A DNA stretch of 64,000 nt from an uncultured Alphaproteobacteria bacterium (GCA_951812805.1 CATOSZ010000009.1:196501-260500), one strand, 5' to 3'. Positions 45,321-53,945 are shown, counted from the first letter of the stretch. A program made the numbers and translations. The notes: generated from the letters alone by a model not told the origin.

Positions 45321-46940
45321 TCAGTCGCCGCCGGACGCCCGGCGGCCGCGGATCAGGTCCGCGCCCTTTTCGGCGATGGCGAGGGTCGCGGCGAAGGTGT
45401 TGGCCGACGGCAGCATCGGCATGATCGAGGCGTCGATCACCCGCAGTCCCTCCAATCCCCGCACCCGCAATTCGTCGTCGACAACGCTGCGCGCGTCGTC
45501 GGCCGGACCCATGCGGCAGGTGCCGACCAGGTGAAAGCCGGTGTTGCCGCGCCGGCGGGCATAGTCGAGCAGTTCGTCGTCGCTCTCGACCTCCGGTCCC
45601 GGCAGGGTCTCGTGATCGAAGAAGGGGGCGAGCTGCGGACTGTGGAAGAGGGCGCGGACGAAGCGCACCCCGGCGAGCGTGATGCGCTGGTCGGCTTCGG
45701 CGGCCAGATAATTCGGCTGCACGATCGGCGCCTCCGCCGGATCGGCGCTGCGAATACTGACGTGGCCCGAACTCTCAGGCCGGGGTTGGGCGGCGCCGCA
45801 GGTCATGCCGGGCGCGCCCTCCAGCACATAGACCTTGCCTTCCTCGTAGCTGCCCGGCGTGAACAGGATGCGAAGATCGCTGTCTTCGACGCCGGGGTGC
45901 GACTTGGCGTGGACGAAACCGATCGTTGGACAGAGCGCCAGCACACTCGGCTTGCCGGCGAGCCACTTGGCGACCTCCAGCCCCAGGCGCGGCCAGCGGG
46001 CGTATTCGTTGATCGTGCGGACGTTCCGTGCTCGCGCACACAGGCGTACGGAATAATGGTCGCGCAGGTTTTCGCCGACGCCGGCGAGCGCGTGGCGCAC
46101 CGGCACGCCGATGGCGTCGAGATGCGACGGCTCGCCGATGCCGGAAAGCTGCAGCAGGCGGGGCGAGTTGACGGCGCCGGCCGAACTGATCACTTCCCGC
46201 CGTGCGCCGACGACATGCTCTCCTCCGCCCGCATCCCGGTAGCGCACGCCCGTCACCCGCCGCCCGTCGAGTTCCAGGCCCGTCACGCGGGCGCGGGTTA
46301 CCAGCTTCACGCCCGGGCGTTTCAGCGCGGGATGCAAGAACGCCTTGGCGGCGCTGACGCGTTTGCCCTGGTGGATGTAGCGCTGGAAATAGCCGGTGCC
46401 GAACTGGCGGCCCGAGTTGTAGTCGGGGTTGCGCGGAATCCCCATGGCGACGGCGGCCTCGATGAAGGCCTCGGACAGCGGATTGATCCAGTCGATGTCG
46501 GTAATCGGCAGCGCGCCGTCGCGCCCGCGCACCCCGTCGTCGCCGGGGCCGATACGCCGTTCGGAGCGTTTGAAATAAGGCAGCAGATCCTCGAAACCCC
46601 AGCCCCGGTTGCCCATCTGCGCCCAGCTGTCGAAGTCCGCCACCTGCCCCCGATTGTAGACCAGACCGTTGATCGAGCTGGAGCCGCCGACCACCTTGCC
46701 CTGGGGCAAGGCCAGCGAACGCCCGCCGAGCGCCGCCGAAGGTTCGCTCTCGAAGCCCCAGACGAAGCGGTCGCCATAGAGGGTTTTCACGAAGCCGGCC
46801 GGAATCGAAATATAGGGATGGCGGTCCGGCCCGCCCGCTTCCAGCACGCAGACGCTGGTGCCGGCATCCTCGCTCAACCGTCCGGCCAGCACCGAGCCGG
46901 CAGCACCCGCGCCGACGATCACATAATCGAAACTTTCCAT
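45321..46940 (-). CDS. GMC family oxidoreductase (choline dehydrogenase-like)
   Basis: The 539-residue flavoprotein is complete. The FAD-binding Rossmann motif is in VIVGAGAAGSVLAGRLSED at residues 7-25. The first GMC signature is VVGGSSSINGLVYNRGQ near residue 83, and the second is SAGAVNSPRLLQLSGIGEP near residue 255. The catalytic pair is in GFHLVGTCRMGPADD near residue 470 and MLPSANTFAATLAIAEKGADLI near residue 510. It oxidises an alcohol to an aldehyde or ketone. Choline is an attractive substrate because betC is nearby, but the family is broad. It is convergent with the split FNR-type regulator gene. Confidence 0.9.
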   Translation of the reverse strand: MESFDYVIVGAGAAGSVLAGRLSEDAGTSVCVLEAGGPDRHPYISIPAGFVKTLYGDRFVWGFESEPSAALGGRSLALPQGKVVGGSSSINGLVYNRGQVADFDSWAQMGNRGWGFEDLLPYFKRSERRIGPGDDGVRGRDGALPITDIDWINPLSEAFIEAAVAMGIPRNPDYNSGRQFGTGYFQRYIHQGKRVSAAKAFLHPALKRPGVKLVTRARVTGLELDGRRVTGVRYRDAGGGEHVVGARREVISSAGAVNSPRLLQLSGIGEPSHLDAIGVPVRHALAGVGENLRDHYSVRLCARARNVRTINEYARWPRLGLEVAKWLAGKPSVLALCPTIGFVHAKSHPGVEDSDLRILFTPGSYEEGKVYVLEGAPGMTCGAAQPRPESSGHVSIRSADPAEAPIVQPNYLAAEADQRITLAGVRFVRALFHSPQLAPFFDHETLPGPEVESDDELLDYARRRGNTGFHLVGTCRMGPADDARSVVDDELRVRGLEGLRVIDASIMPMLPSANTFAATLAIAEKGADLIRGRRASGGD

Positions 46941-46960
46941 GCCCGGACCTCCTGGCCGCG

Positions 46961-47953
46961 TCAGGCGAACGCCGGCATGACCTCGTCGGCGAAGACGCGC
47001 AGGTCGTCTACCGACGCGGTGTTGAGCAGAACATAGCCGACGCCTTCGGCCGCCAGCCAGCGAAGACGTTCGACGATCTCCTCCGGCGGGCCGAGCAGGA
47101 CGCCTTCCTCGGCCGCCTTCAGCAGATCGGCATCGGAGACCATACTCGAACGCCGGCCCCCGTCGGCCGACGTGCCGTGCGCGTTCATCACCGCCTGTGC
47201 CTTCATGCGGCGTTCGAGGGCGGCGGCGCGTTCTCCGGGCGTACGGGCGATCGCGAGATGGCGGGCGACGGCCGCCCCCGTCGGATCGACCGGCAGGCCG
47301 GCCGCCGCCCGCGCGCGGCGGTAGACGGCGAGCCGCTCGGCCGTGACCGAGAAGGTCTGGAACTGGTCGAGCAGCAGGTTGAAGCCGCCCCGGGCAGCGG
47401 CCTCCAGGCTTTCCGGACGCCCGGCGGCAAGCCAGAAGGGCGGGTGCGGTCGTTGCACGGGGGCCGGCTCGACCACGATGTCGTCGTAGCTCCAGTAGGT
47501 GCCCCGGTGGGAGAAGCGCCCCTCGCCGTTCCAGGCGCGGCGGATGACGGCCATCGCCTCCTCGAAGCGGGGCCCGGCCTCGTCGATTGCGATGCGGAAG
47601 CCGGCGAACTCGGCGAAGCGATAGCCCTTGCCGACGCCGAAATCGAACCGTCCGTTCGACAGCAGGTCGAGGGTCGCGGCCTGCTCGGCAACCAGCACCG
47701 GGTCGTGCCAGGGCAGGACCAGGACGGCGGTGCCGAGGCGAATGCGGCTGGTCCGGGCGGCGAGGAAGGTCAGCAGGTTCAGCGAGGCGGACACCTGGCC
47801 CGAGCCGGTAAAATGATGCTCGACCAGAAAACTCGCGTGATAGCCGAGCCGCTCGGCCTCGACGACCATGTCGACATAGGCCTGGTAGCCGCTCTGATAG
47901 CCCTCCGCGCCGGGCCCGGCCGTGCGCACGCCGCCGAAGATGCCGAATTTCAT
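46961..47953 (-). CDS. LLM-class flavin-dependent oxidoreductase
   Basis: The 330-residue protein is a luciferase-like monooxygenase. MKFGIFGGVRTAGPGAEGYQ starts the first barrel strand. EAERLGYHASFLVEHHFTGSG near residue 33 and TSRIRLGTAVLVLPWHDPVLVAEQAATLDLLSNGRFDFGVGKGY at about residues 68-111 are the family core, with the flavin-binding pocket. These enzymes use reduced FMN or F420 and molecular oxygen. ATG at 47953 gives the standard start. It lies 20 nt upstream of the GMC oxidoreductase gene on the same strand, so the two may share a transcript. Confidence 0.88.
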   Translation of the reverse strand: MKFGIFGGVRTAGPGAEGYQSGYQAYVDMVVEAERLGYHASFLVEHHFTGSGQVSASLNLLTFLAARTSRIRLGTAVLVLPWHDPVLVAEQAATLDLLSNGRFDFGVGKGYRFAEFAGFRIAIDEAGPRFEEAMAVIRRAWNGEGRFSHRGTYWSYDDIVVEPAPVQRPHPPFWLAAGRPESLEAAARGGFNLLLDQFQTFSVTAERLAVYRRARAAAGLPVDPTGAAVARHLAIARTPGERAAALERRMKAQAVMNAHGTSADGGRRSSMVSDADLLKAAEEGVLLGPPEEIVERLRWLAAEGVGYVLLNTASVDDLRVFADEVMPAFA

Positions 47954-48124
47954 GTTCGCCCCGTCCCCGCCTCGCCGTCCTCTATAGCGGCTTTGCCGTT
48001 GCCGATCGACGTGGCGGGCCTGAATGGTCGCAACGATTTTCCCGCCATTGGCCATTTGATCGCTTGCATGGCGCCCCCATGTTGTCATGGTTCGGATAGG
48101 GCGCAAGCGACGGGAGGACCGACA

Positions 48125-48571
48125 ATGCTGACGGATGAAATGCAAAAGCTGATCCGCGACCATAGCGCCGGCATGGTGGCGACGGTGAACGAGGACGGAA
48201 CGCCGGCGGTCTCGCCCAAGGCGACCTTTTCAGTGCTGGCTGCCGATCGTCTCGTCTTCGGCAACATCCGTTCGCCGAACACGCTCGCCAACCTGCGGGC
48301 GCGGCCGGCCGTCGAGGTCGTCTTCATCGACGTCGTCACCCGCAAGGCGGTCCGCGTCAAGGGTACGGGGCATGCGGTGCGCAAGGAGGACGCGGACGAG
48401 GTCATGCGGGCGGCCTTCGCGGAAGGCTGGGGGCCCTATCACGAACACATCTCGCCCTATGTCGAGATCCGGGTCGCGGCGGCGGAGCTGATTCTCTCCC
48501 CCGCCTACGACCTCGGCCTGACGGAGGACGAGTTGAAGCGAACCAATCTCGAGAAGCTGAACGCGCTCTGA
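48125..48571 (+). CDS. Pyridoxamine 5'-phosphate oxidase-like flavin-binding protein
   Basis: The 148-residue protein has the FMN-binding split-barrel fold of the PNPOx-like group. The core is MVATVNEDGTPAVSPKATFSVLAADRLVFGNIRSPNTLANLRARPAVEVVFID, roughly residues 17-69, with strands matching the fold. Such small proteins reduce flavin, F420 or heme-type cofactors or act as general stress reductases; the exact reaction is unknown. A GGGAGG site lies about 8 nt upstream of the ATG. It is divergent from the luciferase-like gene and convergent with the DUF2852-type gene. Confidence 0.82.
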   Translation: MLTDEMQKLIRDHSAGMVATVNEDGTPAVSPKATFSVLAADRLVFGNIRSPNTLANLRARPAVEVVFIDVVTRKAVRVKGTGHAVRKEDADEVMRAAFAEGWGPYHEHISPYVEIRVAAAELILSPAYDLGLTEDELKRTNLEKLNAL

Positions 48572-48605
48572 GGAGCCGCTTCGGACCCCTCGAAGCGCGA
48601 AGACC

Positions 48606-48679
48606 AACGAGTACCGGCGCCGGGAGGAGTCCGGCGCCGGCTCGTTCGACCGCGCTGGGGGGGGGAGGGCGCGCGGTCG
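48606..48679. terminator. Two tandem strong hairpins between convergent genes
   Basis: AACGAG plus CCGGCGCCGG (48606-48623) pairs with CCGGCGCCGG plus CTCGTT (48631-48646). Then CGACCGCGC (48647-48655) pairs with GCGCGGTCG (48671-48679). They lie between two convergent genes, so they could end transcription from both sides, though there is no T-run. Confidence 0.5.
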
Positions 48680-48693
48680 TCCTTGTCGTCGGC

Positions 48694-49095
48694 TCAGGCC
48701 CGGGCGGTATCGGGGCCTTCGCCCGGCTCCCGCTCCGACATGAACTGGTCGAACTCCGACTTGTCGCGGGCCATGCGCAGGCGATTGAGGAAGGCCCTGA
48801 ACTCGCGCTGTTCCGCCTCCAGGCGATCCAACATGTCGTTGCGGTATTCATCGAATGCGGCATTGCCGCTCGAGGGGGCCTTGCGGCGCACACCGTGCCA
48901 CCAGGCGTCGCGAATGCGCGTCCGCGCGTCGTTCCAATGGCGCTCACCGCGCCCGTTGCCACATCCCATGCGTCCACTCCAGATCAGAAAGGCCAGTAGG
49001 GCCAGGCCCGCAGGCCACCAGATGACGAAGCTGACGATCAGCAGGCCGATCCAGGCCGGTTTGCCGAGGTCGTCTATTCTTGTCGCGAGTTCCAT
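48694..49095 (-). CDS. DUF2852-type membrane-associated protein
   Basis: The 133-residue protein has one hydrophobic segment or hairpin (about residues 12-40, PAWIGLLIVSFVIWWPAGLALLAFLIW) followed by a soluble helical part with FDEYRNDMLDRLEAEQREFRAFLNRLRMARDKSEFDQFMSER, the block typical of DUF2852 proteins of alphaproteobacteria. The function is unknown. ATG at 49095 has GAGGGAG just upstream and is preferred over earlier starts. Upstream is a short AT-rich stretch that may hold the promoter. Confidence 0.78.
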   Translation of the reverse strand: MELATRIDDLGKPAWIGLLIVSFVIWWPAGLALLAFLIWSGRMGCGNGRGERHWNDARTRIRDAWWHGVRRKAPSSGNAAFDEYRNDMLDRLEAEQREFRAFLNRLRMARDKSEFDQFMSEREPGEGPDTARA

Positions 49096-49219
49096 CTCTC
49101 CCTCATGTGAATGTTGTTTACATTCACATAGATTGGCGAGCACGGCCCCGATGTCAATTGTCGGTGTGGAAATTTCAGGCGGAATTGGCGGCGGCAAATC
49201 CGCCCGCCTGGGACACGGC

Positions 49220-50086
49220 CTATGCCGGCTTCGTACCCTTGACCTGGGTGCGGTGCATCAGGCGCCGTTGGGGCAGGGCATAGTCCTTGATCGCCAGGTG
49301 CTGCAGTTGGCAGTTGTCCCAGACGACGAAGTCGCCGCGGCGCCAGTGATGGCGATGGATCGTGCGCCCGTCGGTGACCAGCATGGTCAGCCGGTCGATC
49401 AGGGCCAGGGCTTCCGCCTCCTCGATGCCGGGAATGGCGGTGCATTCGCCGGCCGTGACGAAGAGCGCCGGGCGCCCGGAGACGGGATGGCGGCGCACAA
49501 TCGGATGGAGGACCGGGGCGAGACGCTCGCTTTCCTCGGCCTTGGGCGGGTTGCGGTCGGAGCGGCCGAGCCGCGCCCGGGCCCGATGCTTGGCCTCGTA
49601 GGAATGGATCGCCTGCAGGCCGTCCAGGCGCTGTTTTAGATCCGGCTCCAGCAGGTCGTAGGCCATCGCCGCGCTGGCGAAGAGGGTATCGCCCAGCACT
49701 CGCCCCTCGCCGTCCACCGGCACCTCGATGGCGTGCAGCAGGGTCGCGAAGGGCGGGATCTCGAGGTAGGAGGAATCCGTATGCCAGGTGGTGCCGGCAT
49801 CGGCCAGGCCGATATTGCGCCCATCCTCCTGGATGTTGGAGACCAGCAGCACCTCCGGCTGATCCGCCAGGCAGTATTCCGAGAGGGAATAGAGATCGGC
49901 CTCACCGAGCATCTCGGTCAGTTCGACCTGCCGTGTCGCCGGGACGTCCTGGTCACGGAAGACGATCATGCCATGCGCGACGAGGGCTTGCAGGATCGCC
50001 GCCCGCGTCGCCTCGTCCAGCGGGCCCGCGAGGTCGACGCCGCGTATCTCCGCCCCGCAGGCATCACCCGACGGCAGGATCTCCAT
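49220..50086 (-). CDS. TauD/TfdA family dioxygenase
   Basis: The 288-residue Fe(II)/2-oxoglutarate-dependent dioxygenase matches the taurine-dioxygenase family. The iron-binding HxD is in GTTWHTDSSYLEIPPFATLL near residue 101, and the distal His is in VVWDNCQLQHLAIKDY near residue 260. The 2-oxoglutarate-binding arginine lies in QRRLMHRTQV. HPIVRRHPVSGRPALFV near residue 195 is typical of the TfdA branch. The substrate may be a sulfonate, an aryloxyacetate or another acid; no sulfonate transporter is adjacent. It precedes the cinA-type gene on the same strand. Confidence 0.87.
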   Translation of the reverse strand: MEILPSGDACGAEIRGVDLAGPLDEATRAAILQALVAHGMIVFRDQDVPATRQVELTEMLGEADLYSLSEYCLADQPEVLLVSNIQEDGRNIGLADAGTTWHTDSSYLEIPPFATLLHAIEVPVDGEGRVLGDTLFASAAMAYDLLEPDLKQRLDGLQAIHSYEAKHRARARLGRSDRNPPKAEESERLAPVLHPIVRRHPVSGRPALFVTAGECTAIPGIEEAEALALIDRLTMLVTDGRTIHRHHWRRGDFVVWDNCQLQHLAIKDYALPQRRLMHRTQVKGTKPA

Positions 50087-50096
50087 CGCGCGCTCC

Positions 50097-50585
50097 TCAG
50101 GCCTTATCCAGGCTTTCGAGAAAGCCTTCGAGCAGGGCGAGGCCGAACAGCCGCATGTTCTCGGCCCGGTCGTCGAGCCCGGTCTCGACGGTGCGGCAGA
50201 AGGTCACCGGACCGTCGACGGCGACGCAGGTGTGGCCCGCCGCGTCGCCGTAGCGATTGCCGGTCGGCCCCGTCGCCCCCGTCTCGCCCAGCGCCCAGTC
50301 CGAGCCGAGCTTGTGCTTGACGCGGGCTGCCAGCAGCCGGGCATAGGGCTCGGTCGAGGCGCGCTCGACCACCGCCATGTTTTCCTTGGTAACGTCCAGC
50401 AGGCTCCAACGGGCGCGCGCGGTATAGATCACCCCGCCGCCGCGAAAATAGGCCGAGGCGCCCGGTACCGAAAGCAGCGCCGCCGAGACCAGACCGCCGG
50501 TGGAGGATTCCGCGACCGCCACGCTTTCGCCGCGCGCCTTCAATCGTGTGGCGATTTCCCCCGCCAGGGGCAGCAACCGGTCCAT
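50097..50585 (-). CDS. CinA C-terminal-domain protein (nicotinamide-nucleotide amidohydrolase type)
   Basis: The 162-residue protein consists of the C-terminal amidohydrolase domain of CinA, as in PncC, which deamidates nicotinamide mononucleotide. The family block is SVAVAESSTGGLVSAALLSVPGASAYFRGGGVIYT at about residues 21-55, with the proposed serine nucleophile. GETGATGPTGNRYGDAAGHTCVAV near residue 105 follows. The stand-alone form is normal in many bacteria. ATG at 50585 has GGAGG 7 nt upstream. It lies 10 nt before the TauD-type gene on the same strand. Confidence 0.87.
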   Translation of the reverse strand: MDRLLPLAGEIATRLKARGESVAVAESSTGGLVSAALLSVPGASAYFRGGGVIYTARARWSLLDVTKENMAVVERASTEPYARLLAARVKHKLGSDWALGETGATGPTGNRYGDAAGHTCVAVDGPVTFCRTVETGLDDRAENMRLFGLALLEGFLESLDKA

Positions 50586-50663
50586 GATGTCCTCCGCCTC
50601 GTTTCCCACCGTTGCCGGATCTTGCCGCAAACGGCCTTGCGCGGCGAGTCCCTCGGGTGCAGA

Positions 50664-50702
50664 AACGAAAGAACCCGCCTTCCGAAGGAGGCGGGTTCCA
50701 CC
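50664..50702 (-). terminator. Rho-independent terminator of the HU gene
   Basis: GAACCCGCCT (50671-50680) pairs with AGGCGGGTTC (50689-50698), a perfect 10-bp stem. On the minus strand, which carries the HU gene, the hairpin is followed by TTTCGTTTC, a T-rich tract. It lies about 30 nt after the HU stop codon. Confidence 0.82.
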
Positions 50703-50729
50703 GAACTCGTCGGAGAGCTCACTCCATGA

Positions 50730-51014
50730 TCAGGTGCCGGCCGCCTTCTTCAGCTGTGCGGCGGGGCGGAACTTCAGGACCTTGGAGGCCTTGATCTTGA
50801 TCGCTTCGCCGGTCTGCGGATTGCGGCCCTTCCGCGCGGGACGCTTGGTGATGGTGAAGGTGCCGAAGTTGCCGATGGTGTACTTGCCTTCCTTCTTCGA
50901 CTTCTTCAGCCCGGCTTCCATTTCGCCCAGGACCAGGTCGACCACGCGCTTGGCCTCGGCCTTGCTGAGGTCACCCTTCTTGGCGACGTTCTCGATGAAT
51001 GCGGCTCTGCTCAT
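50730..51014 (-). CDS. hup: HU-family DNA-binding protein
   Basis: The 94-residue protein is a typical nucleoid-associated HU/IHF family member. MSRAAFIENVAKKGDLSKAEAKRVVDLVLGEM forms the dimerisation helices. GNFGTFTITKRPARKGRNPQTGEAIKIKASKV, near residues 49-80, is the DNA-binding beta arm with the family proline (RNPQTGE). It bends DNA and compacts the chromosome. The gene is monocistronic, with a clear terminator at 50664-50702 and a moderately AT-rich upstream region. HU is preferred over IHF because the arm and length match HU. Confidence 0.94.
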   Translation of the reverse strand: MSRAAFIENVAKKGDLSKAEAKRVVDLVLGEMEAGLKKSKKEGKYTIGNFGTFTITKRPARKGRNPQTGEAIKIKASKVLKFRPAAQLKKAAGT

Positions 51015-51268
51015 GCTGTTTAGCCCCTTTTGTCAGTCGTTCCCCGAACCGAATCGGTCCCTGTAAGGGCACTACATATAGTAGGGCTTGCGTCAATTGT
51101 ACACTAGAAACTGCCGCAAACGCCCGATTTTGTTGGATTTCAGCGCGACACAAGCGTGAAAGGCGCACTGTTGGCGGGTTTCGGCGCGGGTCGGTCGCGC
51201 CGACTTGCAATTCCGCCGCCCGGGCGTCAGTAAGGAAGGCGAGGGATTTGACAATCGAGGGAACGGCG

Positions 51269-52057
51269 ATGCGCGCAGACGACGTGAAGGTCGAGGTCGA
51301 AATCGAGGAACGCGCCGGCGGTCGGATCGCCCGGGTCACGCTGGATCATCGGGCCAAGCTGAATTCGTTGACCTCGGATTTGATGGACCAGCTGCGCGTG
51401 GCCTTCGAGGATCTGGCCGGCGACGACGCCCTGCGCATGGTCGTCCTCACCGGGGCCGGCGAGAAGTCCTTCATGGGCGGCGCCAATCTGGACGAGCTGG
51501 CCGCCCTCACCCAGGAGACGGCGCGGCCCTTCATCACGCGCGTTCACCTGGTCTGCAAGGCGATCCGCGACTTGCCGGTGCCGGTGCTGGCGCGGGTGAA
51601 CGGCTATTGCCTCGGTGCCGGCCTCGAGATCGCCGCGGCCTGCGACGGCCGTGTCGCGATCGACACCGCGGTCTTTTCGATGCCCGAAACCCGGGTCGGC
51701 CTGCCGAGCGTGGTCGAGGCCTGTCTGCTGCCGCGGCTCGTCGGCTGGGGCAAGGCGCGGGAGATCGTGCTGCTGGCGCGGAACTATTCCGCCGCCGAGG
51801 CCCTGGCGATGGGCCTGGTCGAGGAGGTCGCGCCCGCGGACGAGTTCGACGCCAAGGTTGGCCGCTGGATCGACGATCTGCTGGCCGCCGCCCCGCGGGC
51901 CGTCCGCCTGCAGAAGGCGCTGGTCGCCGACTGGGAGGTGATGAGCATCGACGACGCCATACAGGCGGGCATCGACTCCCTGGTCGAAGCCTTTTCCACG
52001 GACGAGCCGCAACGGATGATCCAACCCTTCTTCGAGCGACGGGGAGATGCCACATGA
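51269..52057 (+). CDS. Enoyl-CoA hydratase/isomerase family protein
   Basis: The 262-residue crotonase-fold protein has the typical core LDHRAKLNSLTSDLMDQLR near residue 24, the oxyanion loop in GEKSFMGGANLDELAAL near residue 64, and GYCLGAGLEIAAACDGRVA near residue 110. It acts on acyl-CoA thioesters, for example hydrating 2-enoyl-CoA; exact specificity is unknown. ATG at 51269 gives the expected N-terminus with a GAGG stretch upstream. Its stop overlaps the amidase start as ATGA, so the two are translationally coupled. Confidence 0.9.
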   Translation: MRADDVKVEVEIEERAGGRIARVTLDHRAKLNSLTSDLMDQLRVAFEDLAGDDALRMVVLTGAGEKSFMGGANLDELAALTQETARPFITRVHLVCKAIRDLPVPVLARVNGYCLGAGLEIAAACDGRVAIDTAVFSMPETRVGLPSVVEACLLPRLVGWGKAREIVLLARNYSAAEALAMGLVEEVAPADEFDAKVGRWIDDLLAAAPRAVRLQKALVADWEVMSIDDAIQAGIDSLVEAFSTDEPQRMIQPFFERRGDAT

Positions 52058-53487
52058 CCGAACTCTGTGATTTGTCCGCCGTCCAGCTGCGCCGCATGAT
52101 CGGCGCCAAGCGCCTCTCGCCGGTCGAACTTCTGGCCGCCTGCCGGGCCCGCGTCGATGCGGTCAATCCGAAGCTGAACGCCATTACCTCGACCTGCTGG
52201 GAACGCGCAGGCGACGAGGCGCGGGCCGCCGAGGCGGCGGTCATGGCGGGCGACGCGCTCGGCCCGCTGCACGGCCTGCCGATCGGCATCAAGGATCTGC
52301 AGCTGACCGAGGGGCTGCGGACCACCTTCGGCTCGCCGATCTATGCCGACAACGTCCCCGAGGCGGACGAACGGGGCGTCGCCGCGGTGCGCCGTGCCGG
52401 CGCCATCGTCGTCGGCAAGACCAACGTGCCCGAGTTCGGAGCCGGCGCCAACACCAACAACCCGGTGCACGGGCCGACCGGCAACCCGTTCGATCCGATG
52501 CGGACCTGTGGCGGCTCCTCCGGCGGTTCGGGCGTGGCGCTCGCCTGTTCGATGGTGCCGCTCGCCAACGGCTCGGACACCGGTGGCTCGCTGCGCACGC
52601 CGGCGGCCTATTCGGGCGTCGTCGGCTTTCGCCCCACCCCGGGCCTGGTGCCGGTCGACCGCCGCCCGCTCGGCTGGTCCTCGCTTTCGGTCCAGGGGCC
52701 GATGGGTCGCGACGTGGCGGACACCGCGCTGTTGTTTGCCGCCATGGCGGCGCATGATCCGGGCGATCCGCTCTCGTTCCCGACGGATCCCGCCCTGCTT
52801 GCCCGGCCGCCGGAGACCGACCTCTCTCGCCTGCGCGTCGTGGTCAGCGAGGACCTCGGCTTCGCCCCGGTCGACAGCCGCATCCGGGAAACCTTCCGCA
52901 ACGCCGTCGAGGCGATCGCGCCCGCCTTCGGTGAGGTGGTGTGGCGGGACCCGCCGCTGGAGGACGCGAACGAGGTCTTCGAAATCCTGCGCGCCACCCA
53001 GTTCCTGATCGCGCACGGAACCCACTACCGCGAACATCGCGACATCCTGGGCCCCAATATCGTTGCCAACGTGGAACAGGCGATGGGCTACGAATTCGCC
53101 GACGCGGCCCGGGCTCAGGCGGCGCAGACAGCGCTTTACCGCCGATTCGTCGGCTTCATGGACGATTACGACGCGTTGCTCTCGCCCATGGCCGCGGTAC
53201 CGCCCTTTCCCTATACCGAGCGTTATCCGACGCATATCGACGGGGAAGAGTTGCGGACCTATTTTCACTGGCTCGGCCTGTCCTACGGCATCACCGTCAC
53301 GGCCCATCCGGCGGTCTCCATCCCCTGCGGACTGGACCCGACCGGAACACCGTTCGGCCTGCAAATCTGCGGAAAAAGGTATGGCGATTCCGCGTTGCTC
53401 GGCATCGCCCAGGCGGTCGAGGCACGGCTGGCGGAGCAGCCGGAACTGGCCCGCCCGTTGCCGGACCTCGCCGCTCTCGCCTCGTGA
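52054..53487 (+). CDS. Amidase (amidase-signature family)
   Basis: The 477-residue protein is an amidase-signature hydrolase. The catalytic Lys is in LHGLPIGIKDLQLTEGL near residue 79. The Ser-cisSer-Lys triad region appears as TCGGSSGGSGVALACSMVPLANGSDTGGSLRTPAAYSGVVGFRPT at about residues 150-194. The C-terminus has a conserved HPAVSIPCG block. It hydrolyses amides or acts as an aryl-acylamidase; substrate is unknown. It is not GatA, because no gatB or gatC is adjacent and the sequence diverges from the transamidosome form. Coupled to the enoyl-CoA hydratase by ATGA. Confidence 0.9.
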   Translation: MTELCDLSAVQLRRMIGAKRLSPVELLAACRARVDAVNPKLNAITSTCWERAGDEARAAEAAVMAGDALGPLHGLPIGIKDLQLTEGLRTTFGSPIYADNVPEADERGVAAVRRAGAIVVGKTNVPEFGAGANTNNPVHGPTGNPFDPMRTCGGSSGGSGVALACSMVPLANGSDTGGSLRTPAAYSGVVGFRPTPGLVPVDRRPLGWSSLSVQGPMGRDVADTALLFAAMAAHDPGDPLSFPTDPALLARPPETDLSRLRVVVSEDLGFAPVDSRIRETFRNAVEAIAPAFGEVVWRDPPLEDANEVFEILRATQFLIAHGTHYREHRDILGPNIVANVEQAMGYEFADAARAQAAQTALYRRFVGFMDDYDALLSPMAAVPPFPYTERYPTHIDGEELRTYFHWLGLSYGITVTAHPAVSIPCGLDPTGTPFGLQICGKRYGDSALLGIAQAVEARLAEQPELARPLPDLAALAS

Positions 53488-53639
53488 CGCGGGAGTGCCG
53501 GATCGATGGACTTTTACCTGTATCCGGTGTACCATTTGAGGACGAGGGCGCGTTCGTCTCGCCCCCGCGTGCCCTAGAACGCGAGAACGGGGCCGGCACG
53601 CGAAGCGGATCGAGGCGCAGATTTTGTTGGGAGATGCCC

Positions 53640-53945
53640 ATGAGCCGTGACAGCTGCGGTGATGGCGGGCAAGCCTCGAGAGGCGATACCGGCCGATTTT
53701 TCGCGAAAGCGATGCTGGCCTCCGTTGACGATGTGAGCCGGGCGGCACATATCCGTGTGACCTCCTCGCTGGCCCCTCTGCGCCGCTTATGGCGTGACGA
53801 CTCGGGCGCTGCGGGCATCGAATACGGCCTGATCATCGTTGGTATTTCGATCGCCATCCTGTCGACGATCTTCGCCATCGGTACCGAAATGAACAACTAC
53901 TTCGAGAGTGTCGACAGCCGCATCGCCGGCAGATTGGGCAGCTGA
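53640..53945 (+). CDS. Flp-family type IVb pilin, solitary
   Basis: The 101-residue product ends with DDSGAAGIEYGLIIVGISIAILSTIFAIGTEM (about residues 53-84), the prepilin hallmark: Gly before the cleavage site, then a Glu five residues into the hydrophobic helix. It is a type IVb Flp/Fap pilin subunit for tad-type adhesive pili. The leader before the Gly is unusually long, about 50 residues, where Flp leaders are usually short; a later start (for example ATG at codon 25) is possible. No tad, cpa or prepilin peptidase genes are adjacent. A TTGGGAG stretch lies near the proposed ATG. Confidence 0.8.
   Translation: MSRDSCGDGGQASRGDTGRFFAKAMLASVDDVSRAAHIRVTSSLAPLRRLWRDDSGAAGIEYGLIIVGISIAILSTIFAIGTEMNNYFESVDSRIAGRLGS

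Noticed and set aside
51015-51110. Promoter for HU with TTGACG and TATATG-like boxes
   Set aside because: The spacing between the two boxes is far too short for a sigma-70-type promoter, so I could not support a specific promoter.
51269-53487. GatA of the glutamyl-tRNA amidotransferase
   Set aside because: The amidase lacks neighbouring gatB/gatC and is coupled to an enoyl-CoA hydratase instead, so a catabolic amidase is more likely.
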